From: Budorcas taxicolor | Lineage: Eukaryota > Chordata > Mammalia > Artiodactyla > Bovidae | Reading direction: 5' to 3' | DNA length: 64,000 nt | NCBI RefSeq assembly: GCF_023091745.1 | Contig: NC_068930.1 | Location: 10,624,262 to 10,688,261, forward strand | Shown: positions 43,721 through 55,640 of the stretch, piece after piece | Layout: every line of letters begins with the position of its first letter | Numbering within the stretch: the first letter of the stretch is position 1 | Translations under genes and position numbers: made by a program | Notes under the pieces: model-generated | The model's database searches: none | The model's input: the letters and a program-made list of their open reading frames with translations, nothing else | What the model was told of the DNA's origin: nothing

Positions 43721-46655
43721 GCTTCTAGGGTCGGTGGCAGAGGCACAGGTTGGGGTCGAGTGCCCCGGGGAGACCCTCTCTTTGTCGCTGTTGCAGGGAC
43801 AAAGGAGGGAGCGAGAGCCGGGTGGTGGCATCCTGGCCTGCTGCCGCCTCCCTTCCTGAAGGAGCCACACCTTCCAGGCCCTCTTGCTCAAATATTAGCT
43901 CTCCCTCAGGGTAGCCGGATCAGAGATTCCCTGGGAGTCAGGGTCCCCCTCTTCCGATTGGAAGGATCAGGGAAGTCTGCAGGAAGGCGCCTTGGAGATG
44001 CCGTTTCCTGCAAGCGGAGTGCGTCATCTGTAAAGATTCTGAGGCACACAGAGGTTCGCGGGGGAGTGGACTCTGCCCCTCATCTGCTGGGAGGGTTCAC
44101 GCAGGCAGCGGCCCACGTTCTGTGTCTGCAGCCTCGCTCTGGGTGGTGGGCAACCCTGTTGGGGACACACCTGCCACCTCCAACAAGCGGGCTTGGCGGC
44201 GGATGGCGTCTGTGCCCGGGTCGGGGCTCTCAGGTGGGGATGCTGACCCCCTCAGGCCGGGTCTCAGTGGCAGCTGGGGGTCAGGGCTGCAGTGGGGTGC
44301 GAGGGGTCTAACTGTTCAGATTCAGAAGGCGTGGCTGCCCTCTGCTTCTGGCCCCCAGCCCCCTTCAGTGTCTGTGCCAGCCCTGCGGCTGCAGGCAGCT
44401 CGTTAGGGATGGGCGCTCTAGGGGCCAGGCCTTCTCTTCCCCTGGGAGATGGATTCCCCTGAGGTGGAGACCAGGGAGAGTGCCAAGGAGCTCATTGATG
44501 ACGAGAGCGATAGGTTTTGCTCCTCGGCTGCCTTTGGGCCAGGAGGCTTAATGGGTCTTTGCAGAAATTAATGGGGTGGCCGGGCACCTGGGGAGGAGGC
44601 CGCGCAGGGCTGTGACTGCGATTCTAATGAGGTGGTTAAGTGACTTGCCCTGCGGCGCGCAGTCAGAGATGAAGGGAAGCCCACTGGGTCCCGAGTGCTT
44701 GGCCAGGCAGCCCTGGGGCTTCACAAATGAGCCCGCAGCCCCCATGGAGGCCCAGCCCTGCGGCTTGGACACTACAGCTCCTTGGCTGGAAGTGGGGGAA
44801 AAAGGCGGGGGGGCTGCCCTTCAGAATGCGGAAATAGCACGAGCTGGAGGGGGTTGGCAGGGGAGGACACTGTCGCATAATTGGGGAGATGGTTTCCTCT
44901 GAGGAGAATTCCACTGGGGGTTATTTCAAGAGCTGAGGAGCTGGTGTGGTCTGGTCAGGGGAAGTGAGCTAGGATTCCGACGCCAGGCCTGTCACTGTAG
45001 CTCACCCTGAGATGCACCAACTCTCTCCTTAAAACGGCAAATGAACTTTCACAGAGAACTTTCTAGAAACATGCTGGAGTAGAAGGAAGAAGGGTCATTC
45101 TTATAATTAGGGCTATGATTAGATTACAGAAACTGTAATTTTTTGAAAAACTCTGAATTAATGGTGTTTTCACTCATGGTTAGTTCCCAGTTTCACCCAC
45201 ACCTCCTGTCTCCCCCCAGGGCCAGAAGTCAGGATTTAATTCGCTCACCAAGGTTTTCCGCCAACCAGCTTCATCTTGTAACAATTTTGTCAGTTAGCGC
45301 TGACATGCAGGTTGTTTCCAGGTTGGCGAGTGGGGGCCACAGATGCAGCCACAGATGAGCCCAGATGCTTGCAGTTTTTCAATTTTTGGTCTGTTTTTCT
45401 CTGCACAGAAGTCAGCACATGTTAGCCCACTGGGGTTTCCCAACCATCACCAAACAGTGCAGGTGCTGGAAGCTTCTCTTCCCTGGAAATCTCATGAGAC
45501 CATTTATTTTTAGTTTTTCATTATTCTTAGGGTCACTTTCTTGATATGTTCTGTTTTTCAACTTCTGTCTTTTGTCCCTTCATTCCTGACTATTATTTAG
45601 GAGGTCTCCCACAGTTTCATGGACCATAGGAACAGAACTTTAGCAAGAAGCCGGGTGGGGCCATGGCTTTTTACATTCTAAGTAAGGCGTAGACATTTTA
45701 CAACATTCCACAACATCCCAGCGGGAAATTAACTTCTGCTCCTTTCAGATGTTTTAAAATCTATTTTTGAAGCCTTGTTGGGGCTTTTAGAGTTTGTATG
45801 GTCTTGACTGTTGATAACATCTGTGGCTTATAAAGGCCCTGAAAATATTTTCAGGGTTATGCAGACCTTTTGAGAGAAGGAGTTTGTGGGAAAACTTTTT
45901 CTTTCTACACTCAGTTACAGATGAAGCCTTTGAAACTTGACCAATAGGATCAGAATTCTGTCTTATGTGACTTCCCTGAAAGCCTGCACATGCCTAAGTT
46001 TCTTTCCTGGAGAAGAAACCGAATACATCAAGTTTTTTTTTTTTTTTTTTTAGACAAAGTTGCTGGAGGCAGGAAGTAATTACACACAGATTAATTTTTT
46101 TTTTCATTTTTAGGTTATATTTTTGCTTTCGTTTTCCAGGTGAATTTTTAGCAGATTCAATTGTCATCCTCAGGGGGAAAAATTTTTTTTTTTCTATTTA
46201 TATGTAATTTTTAAGCTGGAGGGAATGGACATTAAGAGATGTGAAATATTTGCACTGAGGAGGTGGGGGCATTTTTCTAAAAGCCTGATGCTTTGCAGAC
46301 TGCAGCTCTAACCTGTTCCAGCTTGTTCTGGAGCGTCCGGCATTACGGGGAGCATGTTTATGGGGGAGAGCTATGCTGAGAGGAGCAAAGGGCAGAAGCG
46401 CCGCGTTGGAAGGGCTTTTGGGGCTATCGCCGCTCTTTGAAAGGTTGTGTGGCTCCCTCTAGCGGCCACTGTTATCGTCTGCAGCCCCAGATGGTAATGG
46501 GTAAGGCTTCTGCCTTTGCCCTGGGCGGCGGTTCTCAGTTTCTCATCGTTGTGGGTCCAAATTAGTGCGCTCATTAATAACGATAAAAAAGTATCGCACC
46601 TTCATTGCCTAGGAATAAAATTCAAGTGAAAGTTTGATACCTATTGGCATACTTT
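43721..46655. other. Probable 3' flank or intron, unique, poly-T tracts
   Basis: GC-rich to about 45000, then AT-richer with T-tracts at about 46030-46052, 46097 and 46182. The stretch 44620-44740 may hold a faint MIR ('gtggttaagtgacttgccct'). No further FAM169B exon was recognised. Confidence 0.4.
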
Positions 46656-46667
46656 CATCCATAACAC

Positions 46668-46797
46668 TGGAGAAGGAAATGGCAACCCACTGCAGTGTTC
46701 TTGCCTAGAGAATCCATGGCCAGAGGAGCCTGGAGGGCTACAGTCCAAGGGGTCGCACAGAGTCAGACACGACTGAAGCGACTTAGCACATCTCACG
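46668..46797 (+). mobile_element. BOV-A2 half SINE
   Basis: 'tggagaaggaaatggcaacc' to 'gacttagcacatctcacg', flanked by the exact 12-bp target duplication catccataacac at 46656-46667 and 46798-46809. Confidence 0.95.
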
Positions 46798-46809
46798 CAT
46801 CCATAACAC

Positions 46810-48182
46810 ATGGAAAACAAAGGTTCACATGCCAGGAAAGGGAGAAAATGTATAATGAATGATCTACTTCATTCCCTCCTTCAGCTGATCACTGTTCCCG
46901 GAGCATTTCTCAGCATTTCTCACTGTCCGGGAGGTCAGGATACAGTAGTGGACAAGGCTGGTTTTTGTAAAGGAAGGTACATAGGCAACTAGTACTGTGT
47001 TGTATAAAATCGTTACATGTCAAAGAGAGCTAACGAGGGCTGGTGTTTATAAATGCTTATAATTAAATTTTCCCAAACCAAACTTTGGTCGTTTATGATG
47101 TCTGGAAACGAAGCTTTACATATTCATTTATATAGGTAAAATGTGGTACATGTGTTCTTTATTTGAAAAATGCGATTTGTCTTTTCAGCTCAACTAGAAA
47201 ACTGCCCATTCTTTCCCTAAGTTATCTGAATCCCCCACCATGCCTTCACATATGGATTTTAAGGTGTGGGGAGGTTACGCATTCGAATAAGAAGGTCACC
47301 CACTTCCAAGTTGGTGCTGGTTTGGTAGGACGCAGAGGGAGGCTGAATTACTGTGTGTGTGAGTCTGGTCTCTCTCGTGAGTAGGAATTCCAGTGGGCAA
47401 AGGGGAGGGGTGAGGAATAGAATGGGAAATCTGACTCCAAATAATGCCTGAAAAGCTGGGAGAATAGATCTAAATGCAGGCTCAGAAATACTTGAGTAGA
47501 GGTGCTCTCCCAACAACCTGGCAGGTTTTCCTGTCCTAGGAGGGCATGTAGCAAATGTCAGGGTGAAGATCAAGAAGGATGGAACTGGGTTGTGGGGAGA
47601 CACGCTTTTCAGGATCGTAAAGGGTCCCCCTTCTATTAGTAATCGTTTGTCTGTCTGCTCCCTTGCGAGTCACTCCATTTGCTCACCTCACTCTCTTGCT
47701 TGGGGAGGGCAGCTCACTCAGGATATTCCGAGGAGGCCGTGGCTACTCGTGGGCAGACTTCTCAGGATGATGGACCCAGGCTCTCCCGTAACGGAGAAGA
47801 CCACAAGGTACGGTGACAAATGTGTGTCATTCTAGGGCTGGTCCTGGGGCCGAGCTCGCACAGCCTCCTGAACACCTCTGCCCTGGGCTCCTCTGCAGCA
47901 GCGGGCCCCTGATTTATGCTCAGAATCTCTGAGCTGCGGTGGATGGAAACACCGTTGTAATCACAGTTTTCGTGGCCCTCTTCTCTACGCTTGACAAGCT
48001 CCAACGAAGCCAAGACTAAACAGAGAACACATGGGAATCAGCCGTAATTTTACATTGTTAAGGAAATATGGAAAAATCTGAATTTCAAATTCTGCGATGG
48101 ACCAGTGTGTTTCAGGCAGAACGGATGTGTGGACAAATGTGTTTTTCTTTCCTCCCCTGCTCCTCCAGCCCACATGCTCCTG
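46810..48182. other. Unique DNA, nothing recognised
   Basis: Short frames without recognisable domains. No clear transposon. Confidence 0.4.
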
Positions 48183-48183
48183 C

Positions 48184-48380
48184 TCCGTCACTTCAGTTGT
48201 GTCCGACTCTCTGCGACCCCATGGACTGCAGCCCGCCAGGCTCCTCTGTCCATGGGATTCTTTAGACAAGAGTACTGGAGTGGGTTGCCCTGCCCTCCTC
48301 CAGGGGATCTTCCCAACCCAGGGATCAAACCTTCATCTCCTGTGTCTCCTACATTGCAGATGGATTCTTTACTGCTGAGT
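48184..48380 (-). mobile_element. Bov-tA SINE, antisense
   Basis: 'gtcacttcagttgtgtccga' to 'ttgcagatggattctttact'. The extreme tRNA-like end is diverged. Confidence 0.93.
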
Positions 48381-49455
48381 CCAGATGCTAGAAAATGGAA
48401 TAGGACATGAGGTTATGAGATGGTCCAGAGTGATGGCAGATAGAACCGTGGGCAAGGTTGGGCTACTGGGTATTTCTCGGTGGCCTGCTGCCACTCAGTA
48501 TTTTGTAAGATTTTGGAGAGAGATGATTCCATGAGCATTTTCCTGAGGCCATGCAGACACTTGTCCTCATAAGGTGGTTGCGCTGACATCCATTCGTTGG
48601 CATAGAAGAGCCTCTGCTCTTGAATCCCTGGAGAAGTGATAACAATGTTAAACTCCCAAACTGACAATTGCGCATTGTGGGGAGTGCTGCTTGTCTTGGA
48701 AAGTAGGTGGTTCTGGGATAGAAGACTCAACATCAAAGGCAGAAAATCTCCCAGAGACTGCTGGATTGTCTTGGAAAAGCTGCCTGGTGTCTGACATCAA
48801 TTCTCGTCCTCTGGCAGAGAAGGGCCTTCATGTTCCTTGAGTCGCAGTGGAGAGATGGGCTGGCTTAGGACCCTCTCAGGCTACGAGCCGAGTGTGGGCT
48901 GTGCCTCTTCGCTGATCTCTGCCTCTTCTCTTCAACCTTGAAGGCCGTTAGAGGAAGCAGGATACGTTCAGGGTGTCCTGGGCGTGCCCATGGGCGTGCG
49001 TGTCTGGGGACATCTGCATTTCCCAAGTTTTGAAGTAGAGTTTCCTTAGCCTCGTTCTTTGCTTGATCTCCCCTGGCCAAGACTTCCCGCCCCACCAGTA
49101 AATGCATTCCCATCAGTAAATCTGCACACGGGGCATCTTACATACAAAACATAAGACGGCCCGCCCTGTGGCTGGCCTGGTGTTTGAACCTGGCTTGCCT
49201 GCTCTGAGCTCGCAGTGCGGGGCGCGGTCAGGCCAGGACCCCAACAGGCTTTTCAGCGTTAACTGAGGCGCTCTGTTGCTTCTCCTCTGGTTTTAGGAGA
49301 GGATCAGCGGAGACCAGGAGCAGACCGATGGAGACCTCGCAGTGACGGCAGCAGCGGGGTGGCTTGCGCGAGCCTGCCGGGCGGGGCAGGAGGGGCCCAC
49401 AGCGGCGGGTGCCGGGCTGCCCGTGGGCGGGGGTGGGGGTGGGGGTGGCGGCATG
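48381..49455. other. Unique DNA leading into GC-rich minisatellite
   Basis: No exon was recognised. GC and CpG content rise sharply after about 49320. A (gggggt)n run lies at 49429-49447. Confidence 0.4.
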
Positions 49456-49973
49456 CGGCCCCGCCCCTGACCCCCGCAGGCCGAGCTGACCCCGGGGAGG
49501 CCGGCCCCGCCCCTGACCCCCGCAGGCCGAGCTGACCCCGGGGAGGCCAGTCCCGCCCCTGACCCCCGCAGGCCGAGCTGACCCCGGGGAGGCCGGCCCC
49601 GCCCCTGACCCCCGCAGGCCGAGCTGACCCCGGGGAGGCCGGCCCCGCCCCTGACCCCCGCAGGCCGAGCTGACCCCGGGGAGGCCAGTCCCGCCCCTGA
49701 CCCCCGCAGGCCGAGCTGACCCCGGGGAGGCCGGCCCCGCCCCTGACCCCCGCAGGCCGAGCTGACCCCGGGGAGGCCAGTCCCGCCCCTGACCCCCGCA
49801 GGCCGAGCTGACCCCGGGGAGGCCGGCCCCGCCCCTGACCCCCGCAGGCCGAGCTGACCCCGGGGAGGCCGGCCCCGCCCCTGACCCCCGCAGGCCGAGC
49901 TGACCCCGGGGAGGCCAGTCCCGCCCCTGACCCCCGCAGGCCGAGCTGACCCCGGGGAGGCCGGCCCCGCCCT
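49456..49973. repeat. 46-bp GC-rich minisatellite, 11 units, higher-order pattern
   Basis: The word ccgagctgac recurs exactly every 46 bp at 49481, 49527, 49573 and so on to 49941, giving 11 units. Units differ at one site: ggccggccccgcc (A) or ggccagtcccgcc (B). The order is A B A A B A B A A B A, which is two copies of a five-unit block plus one unit. Because 46 is not a multiple of 3, all three minus-strand frames stay open. These are not genes. Confidence 0.97.
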
Positions 49974-51159
49974 CGGGGTTGGAGCGCTGCCCTCCCTCCA
50001 GGCTTCTGTCGCAGGGCACTGCCCCGTGTCCCTGCTGTGCTGTCCTTTGAGGAACAAACGACCACACGGACCCCCTACCCCAGGCTTGATGTGTGGGCCC
50101 AGGTGATGCCATGTCTGAGAAGCGCTGCAGTGAAGCCCGAAGCCCTGTTGGGGGCAAGTGATTATATTCCCGCTAGAGCTTCAGAAGCCGGTTCGTTAAG
50201 CCTAACGGGGTTTCTCTAGCTCAGGATGAGTTGGTAAAGACGGCCCCGGGCCCACGTGACTGGACCCTCTTGCCTTAGCACCAGGAAGCACTGCAGAAAT
50301 CCCCCGGGGGTTCGCCCACCACAGCCCTGCTGTAACGGCGAGACCCCGGACACGAGAGAGCTTTCCGAGCAGTCGCTTTTCTTTCCAGAGAAGCTTCAGC
50401 TCCGCCGGCCGCTCTCCGAGATCAGGGCCAGGACGCCTGGTGCACCCAGGCCTCCAACCCCCGTTTGGCCTGTGCAGGAGGCGCTCAGGGCGAGCTCCAG
50501 GCAGCCTGCTTATGCTTTGCAGGGGAAGTTCCTGGGAGTCTTTGGGCCAGTGACCCTTCTGGAGTGACGATGCCTGCAGTGGTCAGGCTTGGGCTAAGGA
50601 AGGTGACTGTTAAGGTGCCGGCCTGGCCTGCTTGGGACAGCGGGCTCCCTTCTTTGCATACCTGCCCAACCCTGCTCGGGGCAGTTCCCAGGCGCCCTTG
50701 GGGTTCCCGCACCTGTACCCCAGGGAGGACAGGTGAGCTTGCCCTGGCCGTGCTGCTGGCGGTTCACAGGGTGTGTGCAGTCCAGCAGCCCCAGGAGGCC
50801 CCAGAGCCCGTCTCCTGAGTGTGGGATGGACTTTCCACGCATTGGCCTGGCCTCACCCGGGGTCAATAGGATTCTTTCCAGGGCAGGCCTGTCAGCCGTC
50901 TTGGGTGGGGTGGGTGAGCTGAGTGCTGCCCTGACTTCTGGGGGCATGTCCATCTGATCTTATCACTGGTGACCCCCACCCCCTTTGGCTTAAGGCTGTC
51001 TTTGCAGCGCCCGGGGTCGTCACAGAAGCCCGCCGGCCTGCGTCACCTCTGCACTTGCCTGCCCCGCTTTCTGTCTCCAGGGCCTCCCATCTTCAGATGT
51101 ACAAGGGTCTTATTTAGGGTCTGCTGAGGGTCTATGCCTCCCCTCTGTCACCACTCCCT
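49974..51159. other. GC- and CpG-rich unique DNA
   Basis: CpG-rich sequence next to the minisatellite, perhaps part of a CpG island, but no promoter motif or first exon can be supported. Confidence 0.4.
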
Positions 51160-51305
51160 CCTGCATACAGATGCACACACGCACGCACGCACATCCGTCA
51201 GGCTCCCTCCTGCACACACACACACGCACGCACGCACATCAGTCAGGCTCCCTCCTGCACACACATACACACACACACACACGCACGCACATCAGTCAGG
51301 CTCCT

Positions 51306-51345
<40 letters not shown>

Positions 51346-51977
51346 GCACATCAGTCAGGCTCCCTCCTGCACACACATACACACACACGCACGCACATCA
51401 GTCAGGCTCCCTCCTGCACACACACACACACACACACATGCACACATGCACGCACGCACATCAGTCAGGCTCCTTCCTGCACACACACACACACACGCAC
51501 ACATGCACACACACACGCATGCACATCAGTCAGGCTCCCTCCTGCACACACACACACACACATGCTCACACGCATGCACGCACATCAGTCAGGCTCCCTC
51601 CTGCACACACACACACACACACACGCACACATGCACGCATGCACATCAGTCAGGCTCCTTCCTGCACACACACACACACGCACACATGCACACACACACG
51701 CACGCACATCAGTCAGGCTCCCTCCTGCACACACACACACACACATGCACACACGCACGCATGCACATCAGTCAGGCTCCCTCCTGCACACACACACACA
51801 CACATGCACGCATGCACATCAGTCAGGCTCCTTCCTGTACACACACACACACACACACACACACATGCACACACGCATGCACGCACATCAGTCAGGCTCC
51901 TTCCTGTACACACACACACACACACACACATGCACACATGCATGCACGCACATCAGTCAGGCTCCCTCCTGCACACA
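51160..51977. repeat. Compound minisatellite: 14 units with embedded (CA)n
   Basis: A constant core (catcagtcaggctccctcctg with small variants; the first copy has catccgtcagg) occurs 14 times between 51192 and 51970. Spacing is about 45 to 70 bp and is set by variable CA, cgca and tgca runs. Long His/Thr frames in this region are a product of the repeat. Confidence 0.96.
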
Positions 51978-53224
51978 TGTCTGCTCTCAGCTCAGGCATC
52001 CGCCCTAACCGTGGCCTCCACACCCTGGTCTCTCCTGGGCCTCCCTGAGCCTCCACTAGTGTCAGCCCAGGGTGGGGTGAGTTGTCTCTCCTGTCCCCAG
52101 TATCAGGGCAGAGCTGGCCCTCAGTAACTGGGGTGGGGGGAGTGGATGGTAACAGGTCTCCTTGGGAGGGAGGGGTGGCGCCTTTCTTCTGTTCCTCTGT
52201 TGCTGGACCCTCAAGAGGTGGGTGGAGGGACAGTTTCGGTTTTTTAGGGACACAGGGAAGCCCATCCTGGAGCCCGAGATTGGGAAGGAGACCCCTGGTC
52301 TCCTGGTGCCGAGTGCTGGCGAGATGGTGACCTGCTGCTTCCTGAGTGATCCTAGGACCCATGGGATGGGATGTGGTACTTATTACTCATGTTTCTGTCC
52401 ATCCGTCTGTTCATCCCTGCACCCTCCCATCCGTCTCCCTGGCCCTCTTGCTCTCTCTCTCCATTTCTCCACTCATCTGCTCACCCGCCTATTGACCCCA
52501 CTACCCTCCTGCCTGTCTACTTGTCGTCTCTCCACATCTGTCCATCTGGCCACCTGTGGTCCGTCCGTCCTGTTGTACAGCACATATTCAGTGTGCGTGC
52601 TCAGGGCCAGCCCTGCATCTTAGACAGAAGTGGGGCATGGTCCCTGGACCCAAGGAAGCCGTTCTCTGAAAGCGTCCTTCCTGGAGTCTCCAGCGTGCAT
52701 GTCTCTCTTAATACCATTGGGAAGAGAGAGGAGGCCAGCTGCATAGAAGCATAGCGTAGGGCTCCGTGCGGAGATGCCAGAAGCCACCCGCAGGGCATGT
52801 GGGCTCTCTGGAAGGAGGCACAGCCATCCAGGGGTCTTGGATGTGCAGCCAGGGGGCTGATGTGAGTGACGGTGGATGGACCCTCCCACACGCATCGATG
52901 TGAGCTGCGAACATTGCACTGTTTGAGATCAATCACTGGTGCTTTGTGTTTACATGGAAATTAACTGATCAAAATGGCTCAGGGGTTTGATAAAGTTACT
53001 ACTCAATAAAGGAATCCTCCCAAGGAAGGAAAACCCATCTGTTGATGTAATTCATTTGAAGACATACAAACGAACTGCATGAGAGGGACACGTGATGGGC
53101 TCAGAGCAGCCGCTCCCTGGAAGTGCACGGCTCTGTTGGCGCGGGGCTGTGTGCAGGAATCCTTCCATGTGACGGGCCTGCAGGAGTATCAGTGAGGCGG
53201 TGTGCATGGGGTGTTGTTTTATTA
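51978..53224. other. Unique DNA, pyrimidine-rich part
   Basis: A (tccatctgtc)-like pyrimidine-rich stretch lies at about 52390-52570. No gene was recognised. Confidence 0.4.
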
Positions 53225-53860
53225 AACCACCTTTTAAAATATATTATTCAGTTCTCCATGTTCTTGCATGTTATTATATAACAGCTCATTGAGATCTAAT
53301 TTACAGTCCATAAACTTTATTTCATTTAACGCATATACTGCCATGTTTCAGTATGTTTACAGAGTGGTACATCCATCACCGCAATCAGTTCCTCAAAAAG
53401 AAACTTTGTACCTGTGAGCAGTCTCTCCCTTTCCACCTCTGCCCAGCCCAAGACAACCGTGAACCTACCCTCTCGCCGTAGAGTTGCCTGTGTGGACACG
53501 CTGTACAAGTGGGCTCATACAATGTGTGGTCATTTGCACCTTTTATTTAAGCATAATTTTTTAAGGTTCGCTCAGGTTGTAGCGTGTATCACTTCATTTC
53601 TTTTTATAGCTGAAGAATGTAAGTCTGGATACAATTGCTTTATCACATGTATAATTTGCAAATATTTCTGCCCATTCCGTGGCTGTCTTTTCCCTTTCTC
53701 GGTGGTGTCATTTGAAGCGCAGCATGTTGAATTTTGATGAAGTCCAGTTTGTTTTTCCTTGGGTTACTTTTGACGTTGCAGTACTACTGGTTGTGTTTTA
53801 TAAACATGTGTCTTTTTATTCCCGTCTAATGGCAGTTATTGGGGAGAAATTTATTTGACT
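53225..53860 (-). mobile_element. L1M 3'-region fragment, antisense
   Basis: 'cagagtggtacatccatcac', 'cagtctctccctttccacct' and 'cattccgtggctgtcttttc' are reversed old L1 3' text. Confidence 0.7.
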
Positions 53861-54215
53861 CTATAATGAATATAGAAAAATCCACAGAGGAGCCATTTAC
53901 TTGGAAGAAAGAAAGCTGTCCTGAGATCCCAGACCCACACTGTGAGATCCAGAAATCCCACTCTTGGTAGATACCCAAGGGAGCTGAAGGCAACTGTTCA
54001 CACAAAAACTTGTACACACATGTTCATAGCAGCATTGCTGATAATAATAAAAATTGGAAATCAATTCAAAACTCATCGCTTGGTAGGGGGATAGATAAGA
54101 TGAGGTATATCCATGCTGTGGAATATTCTTCAGCTATAAAAAGGGACGGAGTGCTAATGTGTGCTACAATGTGGATGAACGTTAGCAGCATACTCAGCAA
54201 GGAAAATCAGATGCA
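53861..54215 (+). mobile_element. L1 3'-end fragment, sense
   Basis: 'agaaatcccactcttggtag', 'gttcatagcagcattgctga' and 'ggaatattcttcagctataa' follow L1 ORF2-end text in sense orientation, next to an antisense fragment. Confidence 0.7.
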
Positions 54216-55419
54216 AGGGGGGCGGAGCGTGTTGGGGACCCAGGGTCCTGTGGAAGTTCATCTCGGGGTGCAGGGTCCAGCGGCAGCGGTGACACTCGTT
54301 GCTCCGCACTGGACCTCAGCTGGACTTTCCGTTTTCAGCCACCTCGGCATTGGGCATCTTGTTCCAGAAGGTCTTTGGGAACAAGCCCTTTGGGATGAGG
54401 GACGAATGAATCCAGCGGGCTGGGTGGGAGGCCAACACATTGTGAGATGGTTTCTAGAATCCCTATTTTCTGTGAGAAGGAATGTAAGATTTCTGATTTT
54501 GGTTTAGTTCTCTTTCTGAGGAGAAGGTGGTCAGCAGCAGGACGTTCTGGAGGGAGGGGCTGGGTTCCCACGTTGAGAAGCGGTGGCATTCCGCGGCCGC
54601 TTCCCTCTCTCTGCCTCTGTGTCTCTCACCCCCTCACAGGGCGCAGAATATCGCCATGGCCACGCCGGGGAAGGGCAGCCGGGACGCGTGGACACGGTCA
54701 CGAGAGGCCCACAGGCCCGGCGCCCAGCCAGACAGTGAAGAGCGGGGTCTCTGAGCAAACGTGCAGCTCTTGTTCCACTTTAACCTTTTTTTTTTTTTAC
54801 AGTGTTTGTGAGTGATGAGATTTTCCAGACCCCCAGGGGATTGGCCAGACCCTCAGGGCTCAGGAGAATTCCAAGTCTCACTCTCTCTCTTATCAATAGT
54901 GCCTCTCAGCTTACTGGGATCAGCGGGTGTGCTTGTTGTGGGAAGGCATGAAGTCAGGGCAGTGTCCAGGCAGGTCAAAGCAAGGTCAGAGGCCTGTTCT
55001 CTCTCTTGTCTCTGAAGCCCAAATAAGACTATTTCCCTTCTGGTTTCCCTAACAGGCTCTTGACGGTGTGTGGCAGGCCGCAAAGCTTGTGGGCTCTCTC
55101 GGCCTCAGTTGTCCACAGCCTGAGGCGGCTCTTGGTTGCTGTACAGGGCAGACACTGAGCAGATGGAACCTTGGGTCCTTGCATGTCCTTGGGTGCTTGG
55201 GATCTGTTCAAATCCTGCGGGGCCGGGCACTCTGGAAGATTTGTCCTGGTGCAGCTGAGTGGAAGGGGTTGGCTCGGTTGATTATCATCATTCCTTCTCT
55301 GCTCTCCACTTGCAAATCAGGGGGCTTTGATTTGGAGAATGTTTGCTGGGTTCTCTTATGACCAAGAGAAGCAGATAAAATCAACATGATCATATATATA
55401 TATACACACACATATCGAC
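54216..55419. other. Unique GC-rich DNA, no gene recognised
   Basis: A T-tract lies at 54788-54799. Frames around 54450-54815 lack recognisable domains. A short (ta)n/(ca)n run lies at 55394-55412. Confidence 0.4.
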
Positions 55420-55430
55420 CTCACCTTCCC

Positions 55431-55586
55431 TTTTCACTTTCATGCATTGGAGAAGGAGAAGGCAACCCACTCCAGCGTTCTTGCCTGGAGAACCCCAGGG
55501 ATGCCATGGCAGAGCCTGGTGGACTGCCGTCTATGGGGTCGCACAGAGTTGGACACGACTGAAGCGACTTAGCAGCAGCAGCAGCA
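55431..55586 (+). mobile_element. BOV-A2 half SINE
   Basis: 'ttttcactttcatgcattgg' to 'gaagcgacttagcagcagca', with ta-rich simple repeats on both sides. Confidence 0.92.
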
Positions 55587-55640
55587 TGTATATATAAACA
55601 GACATATCTATCAGTATACATACAGATATGTACGTGTGTG

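Noticed and set aside
43703..44311. 202-residue + strand frame next to the last FAM169B exon
   Set aside because: It does not continue the FAM169B frame, starts within the 19-bp repeat and has no recognisable domain.
49228..50157. 309-, 254- and 253-residue minus-strand open frames
   Set aside because: All three frames are open because of the 46-bp repeat; composition is repetitive Gly/Pro/Ala with no domain and no splice signals.
49200..50450. CpG island promoter of another gene
   Set aside because: CpG richness is mainly due to the minisatellite; no first exon, start site or conserved motif could be supported.
51160..51977. CRISPR-like alternation of constant core and variable spacers
   Set aside because: The spacers are simple CA/CG repeats, the host is a mammal, and no cas genes are present.
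51134..52127. 304- and 318-residue His/Thr-rich + strand frames
   Set aside because: They are direct translation of CA runs and the repeat core; no coding evidence.
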